Source: Pelomonas sp. SE-A7 (lineage in GTDB: Bacteria; Pseudomonadota; Gammaproteobacteria; Burkholderiales; Burkholderiaceae_C). From it: DNA of 64,000 nt. Positions 32,519-41,500 of the stretch are shown piece after piece. Under the pieces are notes generated by a model. It was not told the origin of the DNA, did no database searches, and was given only the letters and a program-made list of their open reading frames with translations. The stretch is taken from NCBI RefSeq assembly GCF_030345705.1, contig NZ_JAUASW010000001.1:1860001-1924000 (forward strand), in the 5' to 3' direction. The position numbers were made by a program, and so were the translations under genes. Positions within the stretch are counted from its first letter, which is position 1. The number at the start of each line of letters is the position of its first letter.

Positions 32519-35239
32519 TCAGGCGTACAGGGGGTTGATCTTGTTGGCGTTGATGCCGTACTTGACGATCGCCTCGGCCACCTTCGCAGCCGGCAGCTTG
32601 CCTTCGTCGGCCAGCGACTTCAGGGCCGCCACGACGATGTAGTGACGGTTGATTTCGAAGTGCTCGCGCAGCTTGGAGCGGAAGTCCGAACGGCCGTAAC
32701 CGTCGGTGCCCAGCACCTTGTACGAACGGCCGGCCGGGATGAAGGCGCGGATCTGCTCGGCGTAATTCTTCATGTAGTCGGTCGAGGCGATCACCGGGCC
32801 GCTGGTCTTGCTGAGCTGCTGCGTCACGAAAGGCACGCAGGCCAGTTCGGTCGGGTGCAGCAGATTCCAGCGCTCGGCGTTCTGGCCGTCGCGGGCCAGC
32901 TCGTTGAAGCTCGGGCAGCTCCACACGTTCGCGCCAATGCCCCAGTCCTGTTCCAGCAGAACCTTGGCCGCCTGGCTTTCGCGCAGGATGGTGCCGGAGC
33001 CGAGCAGGTTGACCTGCACCTGTGCCGGCGCAGCTTCTTCCAGCAGGTACATGCCCTTCAGGATCTGCTCTTCCGTGCCCTGCTTCAGGCCCGGCATCGC
33101 GTAGTTCTCGTTCAAGAGCGTCAGGTAGAAGTAGACGTTCTCCTGGTTCTCGACCATGCGCTTCAGGCCGCTGTGCATGATGACGGCGACTTCGTGCGCG
33201 AAGCTCGGGTCGTAGGAGATGCAGTTCGGGATCGTGCCCGCCAGGATGTGGCTGTGGCCGTCTTCGTGCTGCAGGCCTTCGCCGTTCAGCGTGGTGCGGC
33301 CCGAGGTGCCGCCCAGCAGGAAGCCGCGCGCCTGCATGTCGCCCGCCGCCCAGGCCAGGTCGCCGATGCGCTGGAAGCCGAACATCGAGTAGTAGACATA
33401 GAACGGAATCATCACGCGGTTGTTCGTCGAGTACGACGTCGCCGCGGCGATCCACGAGGCCATGCCGCCCGCTTCGTTGATGCCTTCCTGCAGGATCTGG
33501 CCGGCCTTGTCCTCGCGGTAGTACATCACCTGGTCCTTGTCGACCGGGGTGTAGAGCTGGCCCTTGGGGTTGTAGATGCCGATCTGGCGGAACAGGCCTT
33601 CCATGCCGAAGGTGCGGGCCTCGTCCACCAGGATGGGCACGACGCGCGGGCCGAGGTCCTTGTCGCGCAGCAGCTGCGTCAGGAAGCGCACATAGGCTTG
33701 CGTGGTCGAGATCTCACGGCCTTCGGCGGTGGGCTCGAGCACGGCCTTGAAGGTGTCCAGCGGCGGCACGGTGAAGCTCTCGTCGGCCTTGACGCGACGC
33801 TGCGGTAGATAGCCACCGAGGGCCTGACGGCGCTCGTGCAGGTAGCGCATCTCGGGCGTGTCGTCGGCCGGCTTGTAGTACGGCAGCTTGGGCAGCTCGC
33901 TGTCCGTGATCGGAATGCCGAAGCGGTCGCGGATGTACTTGATGTCCTCGTCGGTCAGCTTCTTGGTCTGGTGGACCGTGTTCTTGCCTTCACCGGCCTT
34001 GCCCATGCCGTAGCCCTTGACGGTCTTGACGAGCAGCAGGGTCGGTTGGCCAGAGGTGTTGTTGTGCGCCTTGTGGAAGGCGGCGAAGACCTTCTCCGGC
34101 TGGTGGCCACCGCGGCGCAGCTCGAAGATCTCTTCGTCGCTCATGTGCTCCACGAGCTTGGCGGTCTCCGGGTACTTGCCGAAGAAATGCTTGCGGACAT
34201 AGGCGCCGTCATTGGCCTTCATGGCCTGGTAGTCGCCGTCCACGGTTTCCATCATCAGCTGCTTGAGCTTGCCGCTCTTGTCGCGCGCCAGCAGCTCGTC
34301 CCAGCCCTTGCCCCAGATCAGCTTGATGACGTTCCAGCCGCTGCCGCGGAACTCGCCTTCCAGCTCCTGGATGATCTTGCCGTTGCCGCGCACCGGGCCG
34401 TCCAGGCGCTGCAGATTGCAGTTGATGACGAAGACCAGGTTGTCCAGGCCCTCGCGTGCGGCCAGGCCGATGGCGCCCAGCGATTCCGGCTCGTCCATCT
34501 CGCCGTCGCCCATGAAGGCCCAGACCTTGCGGTTCTCGGTGTTGGCGATGCCACGGGCATGCAGGTACTTCAGGAAGCGGGCCTGGTAGATGGCCATCAA
34601 GGGGCCCAGGCCCATCGAGACGGTCGGGAACTGCCAGAACTCGGGCATCAGCTTTGGATGCGGGTAGCTCGACAGGCCCTTGCCGTCCACTTCCTGGCGG
34701 AAGCTGTCCAGCTGGGCTTCGCTCAGGCGGCCTTCCAGGAAGGCGCGGGCATAGATGCCGGGCGAGCTGTGGCCCTGGATGTAGAGGAGGTCACCGCCGT
34801 GCGTCTTTCCACCATCGGCGCTCTCGGCGTGCCAGAAGTGGTTGAAGCCGGCGCCCAGCATCGAGGCCAGCGAGGCGAAGGAGCCGATGTGGCCGCCCAG
34901 GTCGCCGCCGTCAGCGGGGTTCAGGCGATTGGCGCGAACGACCATGGCCATGGCGTTCCAGCGCATGTAGGCGCGCAGGCGCTTTTCGATCTCGATATTG
35001 CCGGGGCACTTGGCTTCCTGCTCCACCGGGATGGTGTTCACATAAGCCGTGGTGGCCGAGAACGGCACGTCGATGCCGGACTGCCGGGCATGGTCGATCA
35101 GCTGGTTCAGCAGAAAGTGAGCGCGCTCGCCACCTTCCTCGCCAATGACGGCAGACAGGGCGTCCAGCCATTCCTTGGTCTCGAGGGCGTCGGTGTCGTT
35201 GGCGGCTGCGCCTAGGAAGGACTGGGGCTGCGCGGACAT
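32519..35239 (-). CDS. aceE: Pyruvate dehydrogenase E1 component (homodimeric type)
   Basis: E1 decarboxylates pyruvate with thiamine diphosphate and acetylates the E2 lipoyl arm. The 906-residue length is normal for single-chain E1. The ThDP motif runs from GDGEMDEPES to INCNLQRLDGPV, and HSSPGIYARAFLEGRL and GGTSGRTTLNGEGLQHEDGH are family hallmarks. The ATG has CAGGAGACAAAGCC upstream. It is the first gene of aceE-aceF-lpdA and is transcribed away from a PAS histidine kinase, suggesting the kinase may respond to carbon or redox state, although direct control is not shown. Confidence 0.96.
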   Translation of the reverse strand: MSAQPQSFLGAAANDTDALETKEWLDALSAVIGEEGGERAHFLLNQLIDHARQSGIDVPFSATTAYVNTIPVEQEAKCPGNIEIEKRLRAYMRWNAMAMVVRANRLNPADGGDLGGHIGSFASLASMLGAGFNHFWHAESADGGKTHGGDLLYIQGHSSPGIYARAFLEGRLSEAQLDSFRQEVDGKGLSSYPHPKLMPEFWQFPTVSMGLGPLMAIYQARFLKYLHARGIANTENRKVWAFMGDGEMDEPESLGAIGLAAREGLDNLVFVINCNLQRLDGPVRGNGKIIQELEGEFRGSGWNVIKLIWGKGWDELLARDKSGKLKQLMMETVDGDYQAMKANDGAYVRKHFFGKYPETAKLVEHMSDEEIFELRRGGHQPEKVFAAFHKAHNNTSGQPTLLLVKTVKGYGMGKAGEGKNTVHQTKKLTDEDIKYIRDRFGIPITDSELPKLPYYKPADDTPEMRYLHERRQALGGYLPQRRVKADESFTVPPLDTFKAVLEPTAEGREISTTQAYVRFLTQLLRDKDLGPRVVPILVDEARTFGMEGLFRQIGIYNPKGQLYTPVDKDQVMYYREDKAGQILQEGINEAGGMASWIAAATSYSTNNRVMIPFYVYYSMFGFQRIGDLAWAAGDMQARGFLLGGTSGRTTLNGEGLQHEDGHSHILAGTIPNCISYDPSFAHEVAVIMHSGLKRMVENQENVYFYLTLLNENYAMPGLKQGTEEQILKGMYLLEEAAPAQVQVNLLGSGTILRESQAAKVLLEQDWGIGANVWSCPSFNELARDGQNAERWNLLHPTELACVPFVTQQLSKTSGPVIASTDYMKNYAEQIRAFIPAGRSYKVLGTDGYGRSDFRSKLREHFEINRHYIVVAALKSLADEGKLPAAKVAEAIVKYGINANKINPLYA

Positions 35240-35332
35240 GGCTTTGTCTCCTGTTCTGAGCCTTTAGAGGCCATTCTCGAAAAAGTTCGGGCGGAGTGTC
35301 TCATAGACTCTTTCGTTTTCCAAATTGCGCGA

Positions 35333-35360
35333 CGCCATTTCACATAACGAAATCATGGCG
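35333..35360. promoter_or_regulatory. Imperfect inverted repeat in the aceE / kinase divergent gap
   Basis: CGCCATTTC (35333-35341) faces GAAATCATGGCG (35349-35360), which is its complement apart from a three-base CAT insertion. It lies about 95 bp ahead of aceE and about 25-50 bp ahead of the kinase start, where an operator could act on either gene. No known regulator motif was recognised. Confidence 0.3.
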
Positions 35361-35406
35361 TTCGCACCGAAGAGTCGGGGCGATGCCCGCCCCGATAATC
35401 CCGGCC

Positions 35407-37944
35407 ATGCCCTTGCAAGTGAAATCTGCCGCTTCCCGTTTGCTGAGCCCGGCGCGCCGCCAGCTCGCCGGTTGGTGGCGCCGCCAGTCGCCCGCCCGCC
35501 AGGACCGCTTTGCCACGCTGGGTCCTCTGATCTCGGTGATGCTGTTCCTGGCCTGCATCATTGCGGCCTTCTGGTACCTCAGAAACGAGGAAATCGAACG
35601 CGAGACCGAGGGCGTCAAGCGCGACACCGAGATTGCCCAGCAGCAGCTGCGGCTGCGCCTGTCGGAGAACCAGCAGCAGCTGACCCAGATCGCCCGCGAC
35701 ATCGTCAACCGCGGCATAGACACGGCCGAGTTCCGCAGCCAGGCCAACAGCTTTGCCCGCGAGCGGCCCGAGATCACCCAGATCATCTGGCTGAACGGCC
35801 GGCGTGAACGCCGGGCCAGCGTCAGCGGCGCCGGCTTCCAGACCGACAGCCAGGCCAGCGACAGCGGCCCCGATCCCTCGCTGCCGGCCCTGCTGCCCAG
35901 CGGCCAGCCCAATGCGGCCGAGCTGGCCTTCCAGGTGGTCAAGGAAAAGCGCAAGGAACATTCCTCAGCGCCCTTCAGCGACGCCAACGGCACCACCGTG
36001 TTCCAGCTCCATGTGCCGGTGCTCGACCGCAACGTCTTCCACGGCGTGCTGGTGGCCGAGTACTCGGTCGATTCGCTGCTGCGCTACTACGTGCCCAGCG
36101 AGGTCAGCAACCGCCACGGCATCTCGGTGATCGACTCGCGCGACCAGTTGCTGTTCAGCACGGTGATGACCATGCCGGGCCAGCGTGCGCAGAAGGCGAC
36201 CATCTTCCACGAGGTGCCCATGCCCTCGCTGAACGGCCTGGTGCTGCGCGGCACCGGTTACCGCACCTCGATCGGCCTGATCTCCAACACGCTGTTCTGG
36301 ATGGTGGTGGCGCTGTCGGTGCTGACCGTCTGGATGCTGCTCGGCACCTGGAAGCACATGCGGCGCCGGCTGCAGATCCAGAGCGCCCTGATCAACGAGA
36401 CCAATTTCCGCCGGGCCATGGAGAACTCCATGCTGACCGGCATGCGCGCCATGGACATGGAGTCGCGCATCTCCTATGTGAACCCGGCCTTCTGCGCCAT
36501 GACCGGCTTCTCCGAGGCCGAGCTGATCGGCCGCAAGCCGCCCTTCCCCTACTGGCCGCCGGACCGCTACGAAGAGAACGCCCGCTTGCTGCAACAGGAA
36601 GTTCAGGGCCGCAGCCCGGCCGGCGGCGCCGAGGTCAAGGTGATGCGCAAGGACGGCACCATCTTCGACGCCCGCATGTATGTCTCGCCGCTGATCGACC
36701 CCAAGGGCAAGCAGACCGGCTGGATGACCTCGATGACCAACATCACCGAGGCCAAGCGGGTGCGCGACCAGCTCAGCGCTTCGCACGAGCGCTTCACCAC
36801 GGTGCTGGAAGGCCTGGACGCGGCGGTGTCGGTGCTGTCGGTGCAGCAGAACGAGCTGCTGTTCGCCAACCGCAGCTACCGGCTCTGGTTCGGCGCCGAC
36901 CCCAGCGGCCACGCCATGCTGGCCGGCAGCCAGTTGCCCAGCGACAGCGGGAACGCGGTGGATGAATACACCGGCCTGCCCGCCGCCCACCTGACCGAGG
37001 TCGGCTCCGACCCGCGCGAGGTCTTCGTCGAGTCGCTGCAGATGTGGTTCGACGTGCGCGCCCGCTACCTGCAGTGGACCGACGGCCGCCTGGCCCAGAT
37101 GCTGATCGCCACCGACATCACCTCGCGCCGCCATGCCGAGGAGCAGCAGGCCCTGGCCGCCGCCAAGTCGCAGGTGACCAGCCGATTGATGACCATGGGC
37201 GAGATGGCTTCCAGCGTGGCCCATGAGCTGAACCAGCCGCTGACCGCCATCACCAACTACTGCAACGGCATGGTCTCGCGGGTGCGCGACGACAACATCC
37301 GCAAGGAAGACCTGCTGACCGCGCTGGAGAAGACCGCCAAGCAGGCCCAGCGGGCCGGCCAGATCATTCACCGCATCCGCAACTTCGTGAAGCGCAGCGA
37401 GCCGCAGCGCCAGCTGTCCAGCGCGCCCGAGATCGTCGAGGACGCGGTCGAGCTGGCCGGCATCGAGCTACGCCGGCGCAATGTGGCGATCCATACGTAT
37501 GTCGCACAACGCTTGCCTCAGCTGCTGGTCGATCCCATCCTGATCGAGCAGGTGCTGATGAACCTGCTGAAGAACGCCGCCGAGGCCATAGACAACGCCA
37601 GCCTGCCGGTTTCGCGCCGCCACATCGAGCTGCGTGTGGTTCCCAAGCACACCCCTGAACTCGGGGGGCATGTGGAGTTCTCGGTGACCGACATGGGCCC
37701 GGGCCTGCCGGACGAGGTCATAGAGCGCATGTACGAGGCCTTCTTCTCGACCAAGGCCGATGGCATGGGCATAGGCCTAGGGTTATGCCGGTCTATCGTC
37801 GAGTCCCACCAGGGCCGGATCCGTGCTGAGAATCTATACAATGGCGCGGCTATTGTGGGGTGCCGGTTCGCCTTCACCATCCCGGTAGACATCCCCCGCC
37901 CCGAGCCCTCGGGCACTGCATTGAACACTGCTGCAACACCATGA
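35407..37944 (+). CDS. PAS-domain sensor histidine kinase (FixL/TtrS-like)
   Basis: The 845-residue kinase has a transmembrane helix (about 38-57), an extracytoplasmic sensor region (58-290), a second helix (about 295-315) and two PAS domains (about 330-450 and 455-575). The HisKA domain has His606 in SSVAHELNQPLTAI, and the ATPase domain has NLLKNAAEAI, TDMGPGLP and GLGLCRSIVESH. Starts at 35383 and 35407 are both possible; neither has a strong Shine-Dalgarno. It overlaps the response regulator gene by 4 bp, so the two form a pair. It diverges from aceE with about 145-170 bp between them. Confidence 0.9.
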   Translation: MPLQVKSAASRLLSPARRQLAGWWRRQSPARQDRFATLGPLISVMLFLACIIAAFWYLRNEEIERETEGVKRDTEIAQQQLRLRLSENQQQLTQIARDIVNRGIDTAEFRSQANSFARERPEITQIIWLNGRRERRASVSGAGFQTDSQASDSGPDPSLPALLPSGQPNAAELAFQVVKEKRKEHSSAPFSDANGTTVFQLHVPVLDRNVFHGVLVAEYSVDSLLRYYVPSEVSNRHGISVIDSRDQLLFSTVMTMPGQRAQKATIFHEVPMPSLNGLVLRGTGYRTSIGLISNTLFWMVVALSVLTVWMLLGTWKHMRRRLQIQSALINETNFRRAMENSMLTGMRAMDMESRISYVNPAFCAMTGFSEAELIGRKPPFPYWPPDRYEENARLLQQEVQGRSPAGGAEVKVMRKDGTIFDARMYVSPLIDPKGKQTGWMTSMTNITEAKRVRDQLSASHERFTTVLEGLDAAVSVLSVQQNELLFANRSYRLWFGADPSGHAMLAGSQLPSDSGNAVDEYTGLPAAHLTEVGSDPREVFVESLQMWFDVRARYLQWTDGRLAQMLIATDITSRRHAEEQQALAAAKSQVTSRLMTMGEMASSVAHELNQPLTAITNYCNGMVSRVRDDNIRKEDLLTALEKTAKQAQRAGQIIHRIRNFVKRSEPQRQLSSAPEIVEDAVELAGIELRRRNVAIHTYVAQRLPQLLVDPILIEQVLMNLLKNAAEAIDNASLPVSRRHIELRVVPKHTPELGGHVEFSVTDMGPGLPDEVIERMYEAFFSTKADGMGIGLGLCRSIVESHQGRIRAENLYNGAAIVGCRFAFTIPVDIPRPEPSGTALNTAATP

Positions 37945-38564
37945 GCTTGATTCCCAAGAAGGGTAATGTCTACGTAGTCGACGACGATGAAGCCGTGCGC
38001 GATTCGCTGCAATGGCTGCTGGAGGGCAAGGACTACCGCGTCAAGTGCTTCGACTCGGCCGAGTCCTTCCTGAGCCGCTACGACCCGCGCGAAGTCGCCT
38101 GCCTGATCGCCGACATCCGCATGGAAGGCATGAGCGGCCTCGAGCTGCAAGACCGCCTGCTGGAGCGCAAGAGCCCGCTGCCGGTGGTCTTCATCACCGG
38201 CCACGGCGACGTGCCGATGGCGGTGCAGACCATGAAGAAGGGCGCGATGGACTTCATCGAGAAGCCCTTCAAGGAAGACGAGCTGCTGGCCCTGGTGGAG
38301 CGCATGCTCGACCAGGCCCGTGACGCCTTCTCCAGCCATCAGGAAGCCGCCAGCCGCGACGCCCTGCTGAGCCGCCTGACCACGCGTGAGGCCCAGGTGC
38401 TGGAGCGCATCGTCGCCGGCCGCCTGAACAAGCAGATCGCCGACGACCTGGGCATCTCGATCAAGACGGTGGAGGCGCACCGCGCCAACATCATGGAGAA
38501 GCTCAACGCCAACACCGTGGCCGACCTGCTCAAGATCGCCCTCGGCGCGACGGCCAAGGCCTGA
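37941..38564 (+). CDS. FixJ/LuxR-type response regulator
   Basis: The 207-residue regulator has a receiver domain (about 8-125; acidic VVDDDEA, phospho-acceptor Asp58 in LIADIRM, FITGHGD and KPFKEDEL) and a LuxR-type helix-turn-helix (about 140-200; LTTREAQVLERIVAG, then IADDLGISIKTVEAHRANI). This is the FixJ/NarL arrangement, so it should bind DNA when phosphorylated by the overlapping kinase. Targets are unknown; the divergent aceE promoter is an obvious candidate. Confidence 0.93.
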   Translation: MSLIPKKGNVYVVDDDEAVRDSLQWLLEGKDYRVKCFDSAESFLSRYDPREVACLIADIRMEGMSGLELQDRLLERKSPLPVVFITGHGDVPMAVQTMKKGAMDFIEKPFKEDELLALVERMLDQARDAFSSHQEAASRDALLSRLTTREAQVLERIVAGRLNKQIADDLGISIKTVEAHRANIMEKLNANTVADLLKIALGATAKA

Positions 38565-38584
38565 TCCCCACACCACACCCCCAC

Positions 38585-38609
38585 GAGGCCGCTGCGAGAC
38601 AGCGGCCTC
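38585..38609 (+). terminator. Hairpin between the response regulator and folD
   Basis: GAGGCCGCT (38585-38593) pairs perfectly with AGCGGCCTC (38601-38609) around a seven-base loop and is followed by TTGCATT, a weak T-tract. It starts 20 bp after the regulator stop and ends just ahead of the folD Shine-Dalgarno (GAGGAG), so it may act as a partial terminator or an RNA processing barrier. Confidence 0.6.
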
Positions 38610-38628
38610 TTGCATTGAGGAGTTCCAA

Positions 38629-39474
38629 ATGACGGCACAACTGATCGACGGCAACGCCTTGTCGAAGCAAGTCCGTGCGGAGGTCGCCCAGCGTGCCGCC
38701 GCCCTCACCGCCCAGGGCCGCAAGCCCGGCCTGGCCGTGGTCCTGGTCGGCGACAACCCGGCCAGCCAGGTCTATGTGCGCAACAAGGTCAAGGCCTGCG
38801 AAGACGCCGGCCTGCACTCGGTGCTCGAGAAGTACGAGGCCACGATGAGCGAAGACCAGCTGCTGGCCCGCATCGACGCGCTGAACAAGGACCCGAGCAT
38901 CCACGGCATCCTGGTCCAGCTGCCGCTGCCCAAGCACATCGACGACCACAAGGTCATCGAGGCGATCTCGCCGGCCAAGGACGTGGACGGCTTCGCGATC
39001 GAGAGCGCCGGTGCGCTGATGGTCGGCGAAAAGGGCTTCAAGGCCTGCACGCCCTACGGCTGCATGAAGATGCTGGAGAGCATCGGCATGAAGGACCTGA
39101 AGGGAAAGCATGCGGTCGTGATCGGCCGCTCCAACATCGTCGGCAAGCCCATGGCCATGATGCTTTTGCAGGCCAATGCCACGGTCACCGTCTGCCACAG
39201 CGGCACGGCCGACCTGGGCGCCATGACCCGCCAGGCCGACATCGTGGTGGCCGCAGTCGGCAAGCGCAATGTGCTGACCGCCGACATGGTCAAGCCCGGC
39301 GCCGTGGTCATCGACGTGGGCATGAACCGCAACGACGAAGGCAAGCTCTGCGGCGACGTCGATTTCGACGGCGTGAAGGAAGTGGCCGGCTGGATCACCC
39401 CGGTCCCCGGTGGGGTCGGACCCATGACCATCACCATGCTGCTGGTCAACACCCTAGAGTCGGCGGAACGTTGA
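38629..39474 (+). CDS. folD: Bifunctional methylenetetrahydrofolate dehydrogenase / cyclohydrolase
   Basis: FolD interconverts 5,10-methylene-, methenyl- and 10-formyl-tetrahydrofolate with NADP+. The 281-residue enzyme shows YVRNKVKACE (substrate-binding Tyr and catalytic Lys), GILVQLPLP, the DVDGF loop, the NADP-binding VIGRSNIVGKP and the terminal TPVPGGVGPMT. The DVDGF loop is followed by Ala where His or Asn is common. It starts behind a clear GAGGAG, 64 bp after the regulator and 4 bp ahead of the M3 peptidase. Confidence 0.96.
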   Translation: MTAQLIDGNALSKQVRAEVAQRAAALTAQGRKPGLAVVLVGDNPASQVYVRNKVKACEDAGLHSVLEKYEATMSEDQLLARIDALNKDPSIHGILVQLPLPKHIDDHKVIEAISPAKDVDGFAIESAGALMVGEKGFKACTPYGCMKMLESIGMKDLKGKHAVVIGRSNIVGKPMAMMLLQANATVTVCHSGTADLGAMTRQADIVVAAVGKRNVLTADMVKPGAVVIDVGMNRNDEGKLCGDVDFDGVKEVAGWITPVPGGVGPMTITMLLVNTLESAER

Positions 39475-39478
39475 CCGG

Positions 39479-41500
39479 ATGACCGCCATGAACCCGCTGC
39501 TCTCGACCGCCGCCCTGCCGCATTTCGCCCAGATCCGGCCCGACCATATCCAGCCTGCCATAGCCCAGCTGCTGGCCGACGCCAAGGCAGCGCTGGCCAC
39601 GGCCACCTCGGACGAGACGCCGGCCGACTACGACACGCTGGCTCGCGTGCTGAGCGTTGCGACCGAGCGGCTGTCGAGCGCCTGGGGCGCTGTCGGCCAC
39701 CTGAATGCAGTGGCCAACACGCCGGAGCTGCGCGAGGCCTACAACGCCATGCTGCCGGCGGTGACCGAGTTCTATACCGAGCTGGGCGCCGACGAGAAGC
39801 TGTTCGCCAAGTACAAGGCGATCAACACGAATGCCGGGCGTCTGAGCCCGGCCCGCCGCCAGGCGCTCAAGCTCTGGATACGCGACTTCGTGCTGTCCGG
39901 CGCCGAGCTGCAGGGCGAAGCCCGCGAGCGCTTCGCTGCCATCCAGGAACGCAGTGCCGAGCTGGGCCAGAAGTTCTCCGAGCATGTGATGGACGCGACC
40001 GACGGCTTCGCCCACTACGCAAGCAGCGAGGAGCTGAAAGGACTGCCGGCCGACGTGCTCGAGGCGACCCGCGCCGCCGCAGAGGCCGAAGGCAAGCCTG
40101 GCCACAAGCTGACCTTGCATGCGCCCTGCTACCTGCCGGTGATGCAGTACGCCGACAGCCGCCAGCTTCGCGAGCTGATCTACCGCGCCTATTCGACCCG
40201 GGCCAGCGAGCTGGGCGCGAATCCGGCGCTGGACAACGGTCCGCTGATGCAGGAACTGCTGATGCTGCGCCAGGAAGAGGCGCAGCTGCTGGGCTACCCG
40301 ACTTTCGCCGACGTCTCGGTCGTGGCAAAGATGGCCGACTCGCCGCAGCAGGTGCTGGACTTCCTGCGCGACCTGGCCCGCCGCGCCCGACCCTACGCCG
40401 AGAAGGACCTGGCCGAGCTGCACGAGTTCGCCGCCAAGGAACTGGGCCTCACCGATCCGCAGGTCTGGGACAACGCCTATGTGTCCGAGAAGCTGAAGGA
40501 AGCCCGCTACGCCTTCAGTGACCAGGAGGTCAGGCAGTACTTCACCGTGCCGCGGGTGCTGGCCGGCCTGTTCCAGATCATCGAGCGGCTGTTCGACGTG
40601 AAGATCGTCGAGGCCGAGGCCGAGGTCTGGCACGAGTCCGTGCACTTCTATCGCCTGGAGCGCAAGGGGCAATCGGTCGGCCAGTTCTACCTCGATCTGT
40701 ACGCGCGCACCGGCAAGCGGCCCGGCGCCTGGATGGACGAGGTGCGCAGCCGCTGGGCCCGCCCTGAGGGGGTTCAGCAGCTGCCGGTGGCGCAGCTGGT
40801 CTGCAACTTCCCTTCGCCGGTTGGCGACAAGCCGGCCCTGCTCACGCACGACGACGTCACCACGCTGTTCCACGAATTCGGCCATGGCCTGCACCACCTG
40901 CTGACCCAGGTGGACGAGCTGGGCGTCTCGGGCATCTCCGGTGTCGAATGGGATGCGGTGGAGCTGCCCAGCCAGTTCATGGAGAACTTCTGCTGGGAAT
41001 GGGAAGTGCTGCAGCAGCTGACCGGCCATGTGGACAGCGGCGAAGCCCTGCCCCGCGCGCTGTTCGACAAGATGATCGCGGCCAAGAACTTCCAGAGCGG
41101 CCTGCAGACCTTGCGCCAGATCGAGTTCTCGCTGTTCGACATGCGACTGCACGCCGAGCCGGGAACGGAGAAGCAGGTGCAAGCCATCCTCGACGAGGTG
41201 CGCGCCGAGGTCTCGGTGATACGCCCGCCCGAGTTCAACCGCTTCCAGCACAGCTTCTCGCACATCTTCGCGGGCGGCTATTCGGCCGGCTACTACAGCT
41301 ACAAATGGGCCGAGGTGCTGAGCGCCGACGCCTGGAGCGCCTTCGAGGACGAGGGCGTGTTCAATCCGGCCACCGGCAAGCGCTACCTGCAAAACATCCT
41401 GGAGATGGGCGGCTCGCGCGAAGCCTTGGAGAACTTCAAGGCCTTCCGCGGCCGCGAGCCCAGCATCGACGCCCTGCTGCGCCACCAGGGCATGGGCTGA
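39479..41500 (+). CDS. prlC: Oligopeptidase A, M3 family metallopeptidase
   Basis: This cytoplasmic zinc endopeptidase degrades signal peptides and other short peptides. The 673-residue protein has the M3 site H465-E-F-G-H469 within TTLFHEFGHGLHH, followed by the Glu ligand region ISGVEWDAVELPSQFMENF. There is no signal peptide. The ATG at 39479 is 4 bp after folD; an ATG three codons later is an alternative. The stop directly abuts the stop of the convergent CHASE2 gene. Confidence 0.93.
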   Translation: MTAMNPLLSTAALPHFAQIRPDHIQPAIAQLLADAKAALATATSDETPADYDTLARVLSVATERLSSAWGAVGHLNAVANTPELREAYNAMLPAVTEFYTELGADEKLFAKYKAINTNAGRLSPARRQALKLWIRDFVLSGAELQGEARERFAAIQERSAELGQKFSEHVMDATDGFAHYASSEELKGLPADVLEATRAAAEAEGKPGHKLTLHAPCYLPVMQYADSRQLRELIYRAYSTRASELGANPALDNGPLMQELLMLRQEEAQLLGYPTFADVSVVAKMADSPQQVLDFLRDLARRARPYAEKDLAELHEFAAKELGLTDPQVWDNAYVSEKLKEARYAFSDQEVRQYFTVPRVLAGLFQIIERLFDVKIVEAEAEVWHESVHFYRLERKGQSVGQFYLDLYARTGKRPGAWMDEVRSRWARPEGVQQLPVAQLVCNFPSPVGDKPALLTHDDVTTLFHEFGHGLHHLLTQVDELGVSGISGVEWDAVELPSQFMENFCWEWEVLQQLTGHVDSGEALPRALFDKMIAAKNFQSGLQTLRQIEFSLFDMRLHAEPGTEKQVQAILDEVRAEVSVIRPPEFNRFQHSFSHIFAGGYSAGYYSYKWAEVLSADAWSAFEDEGVFNPATGKRYLQNILEMGGSREALENFKAFRGREPSIDALLRHQGMG

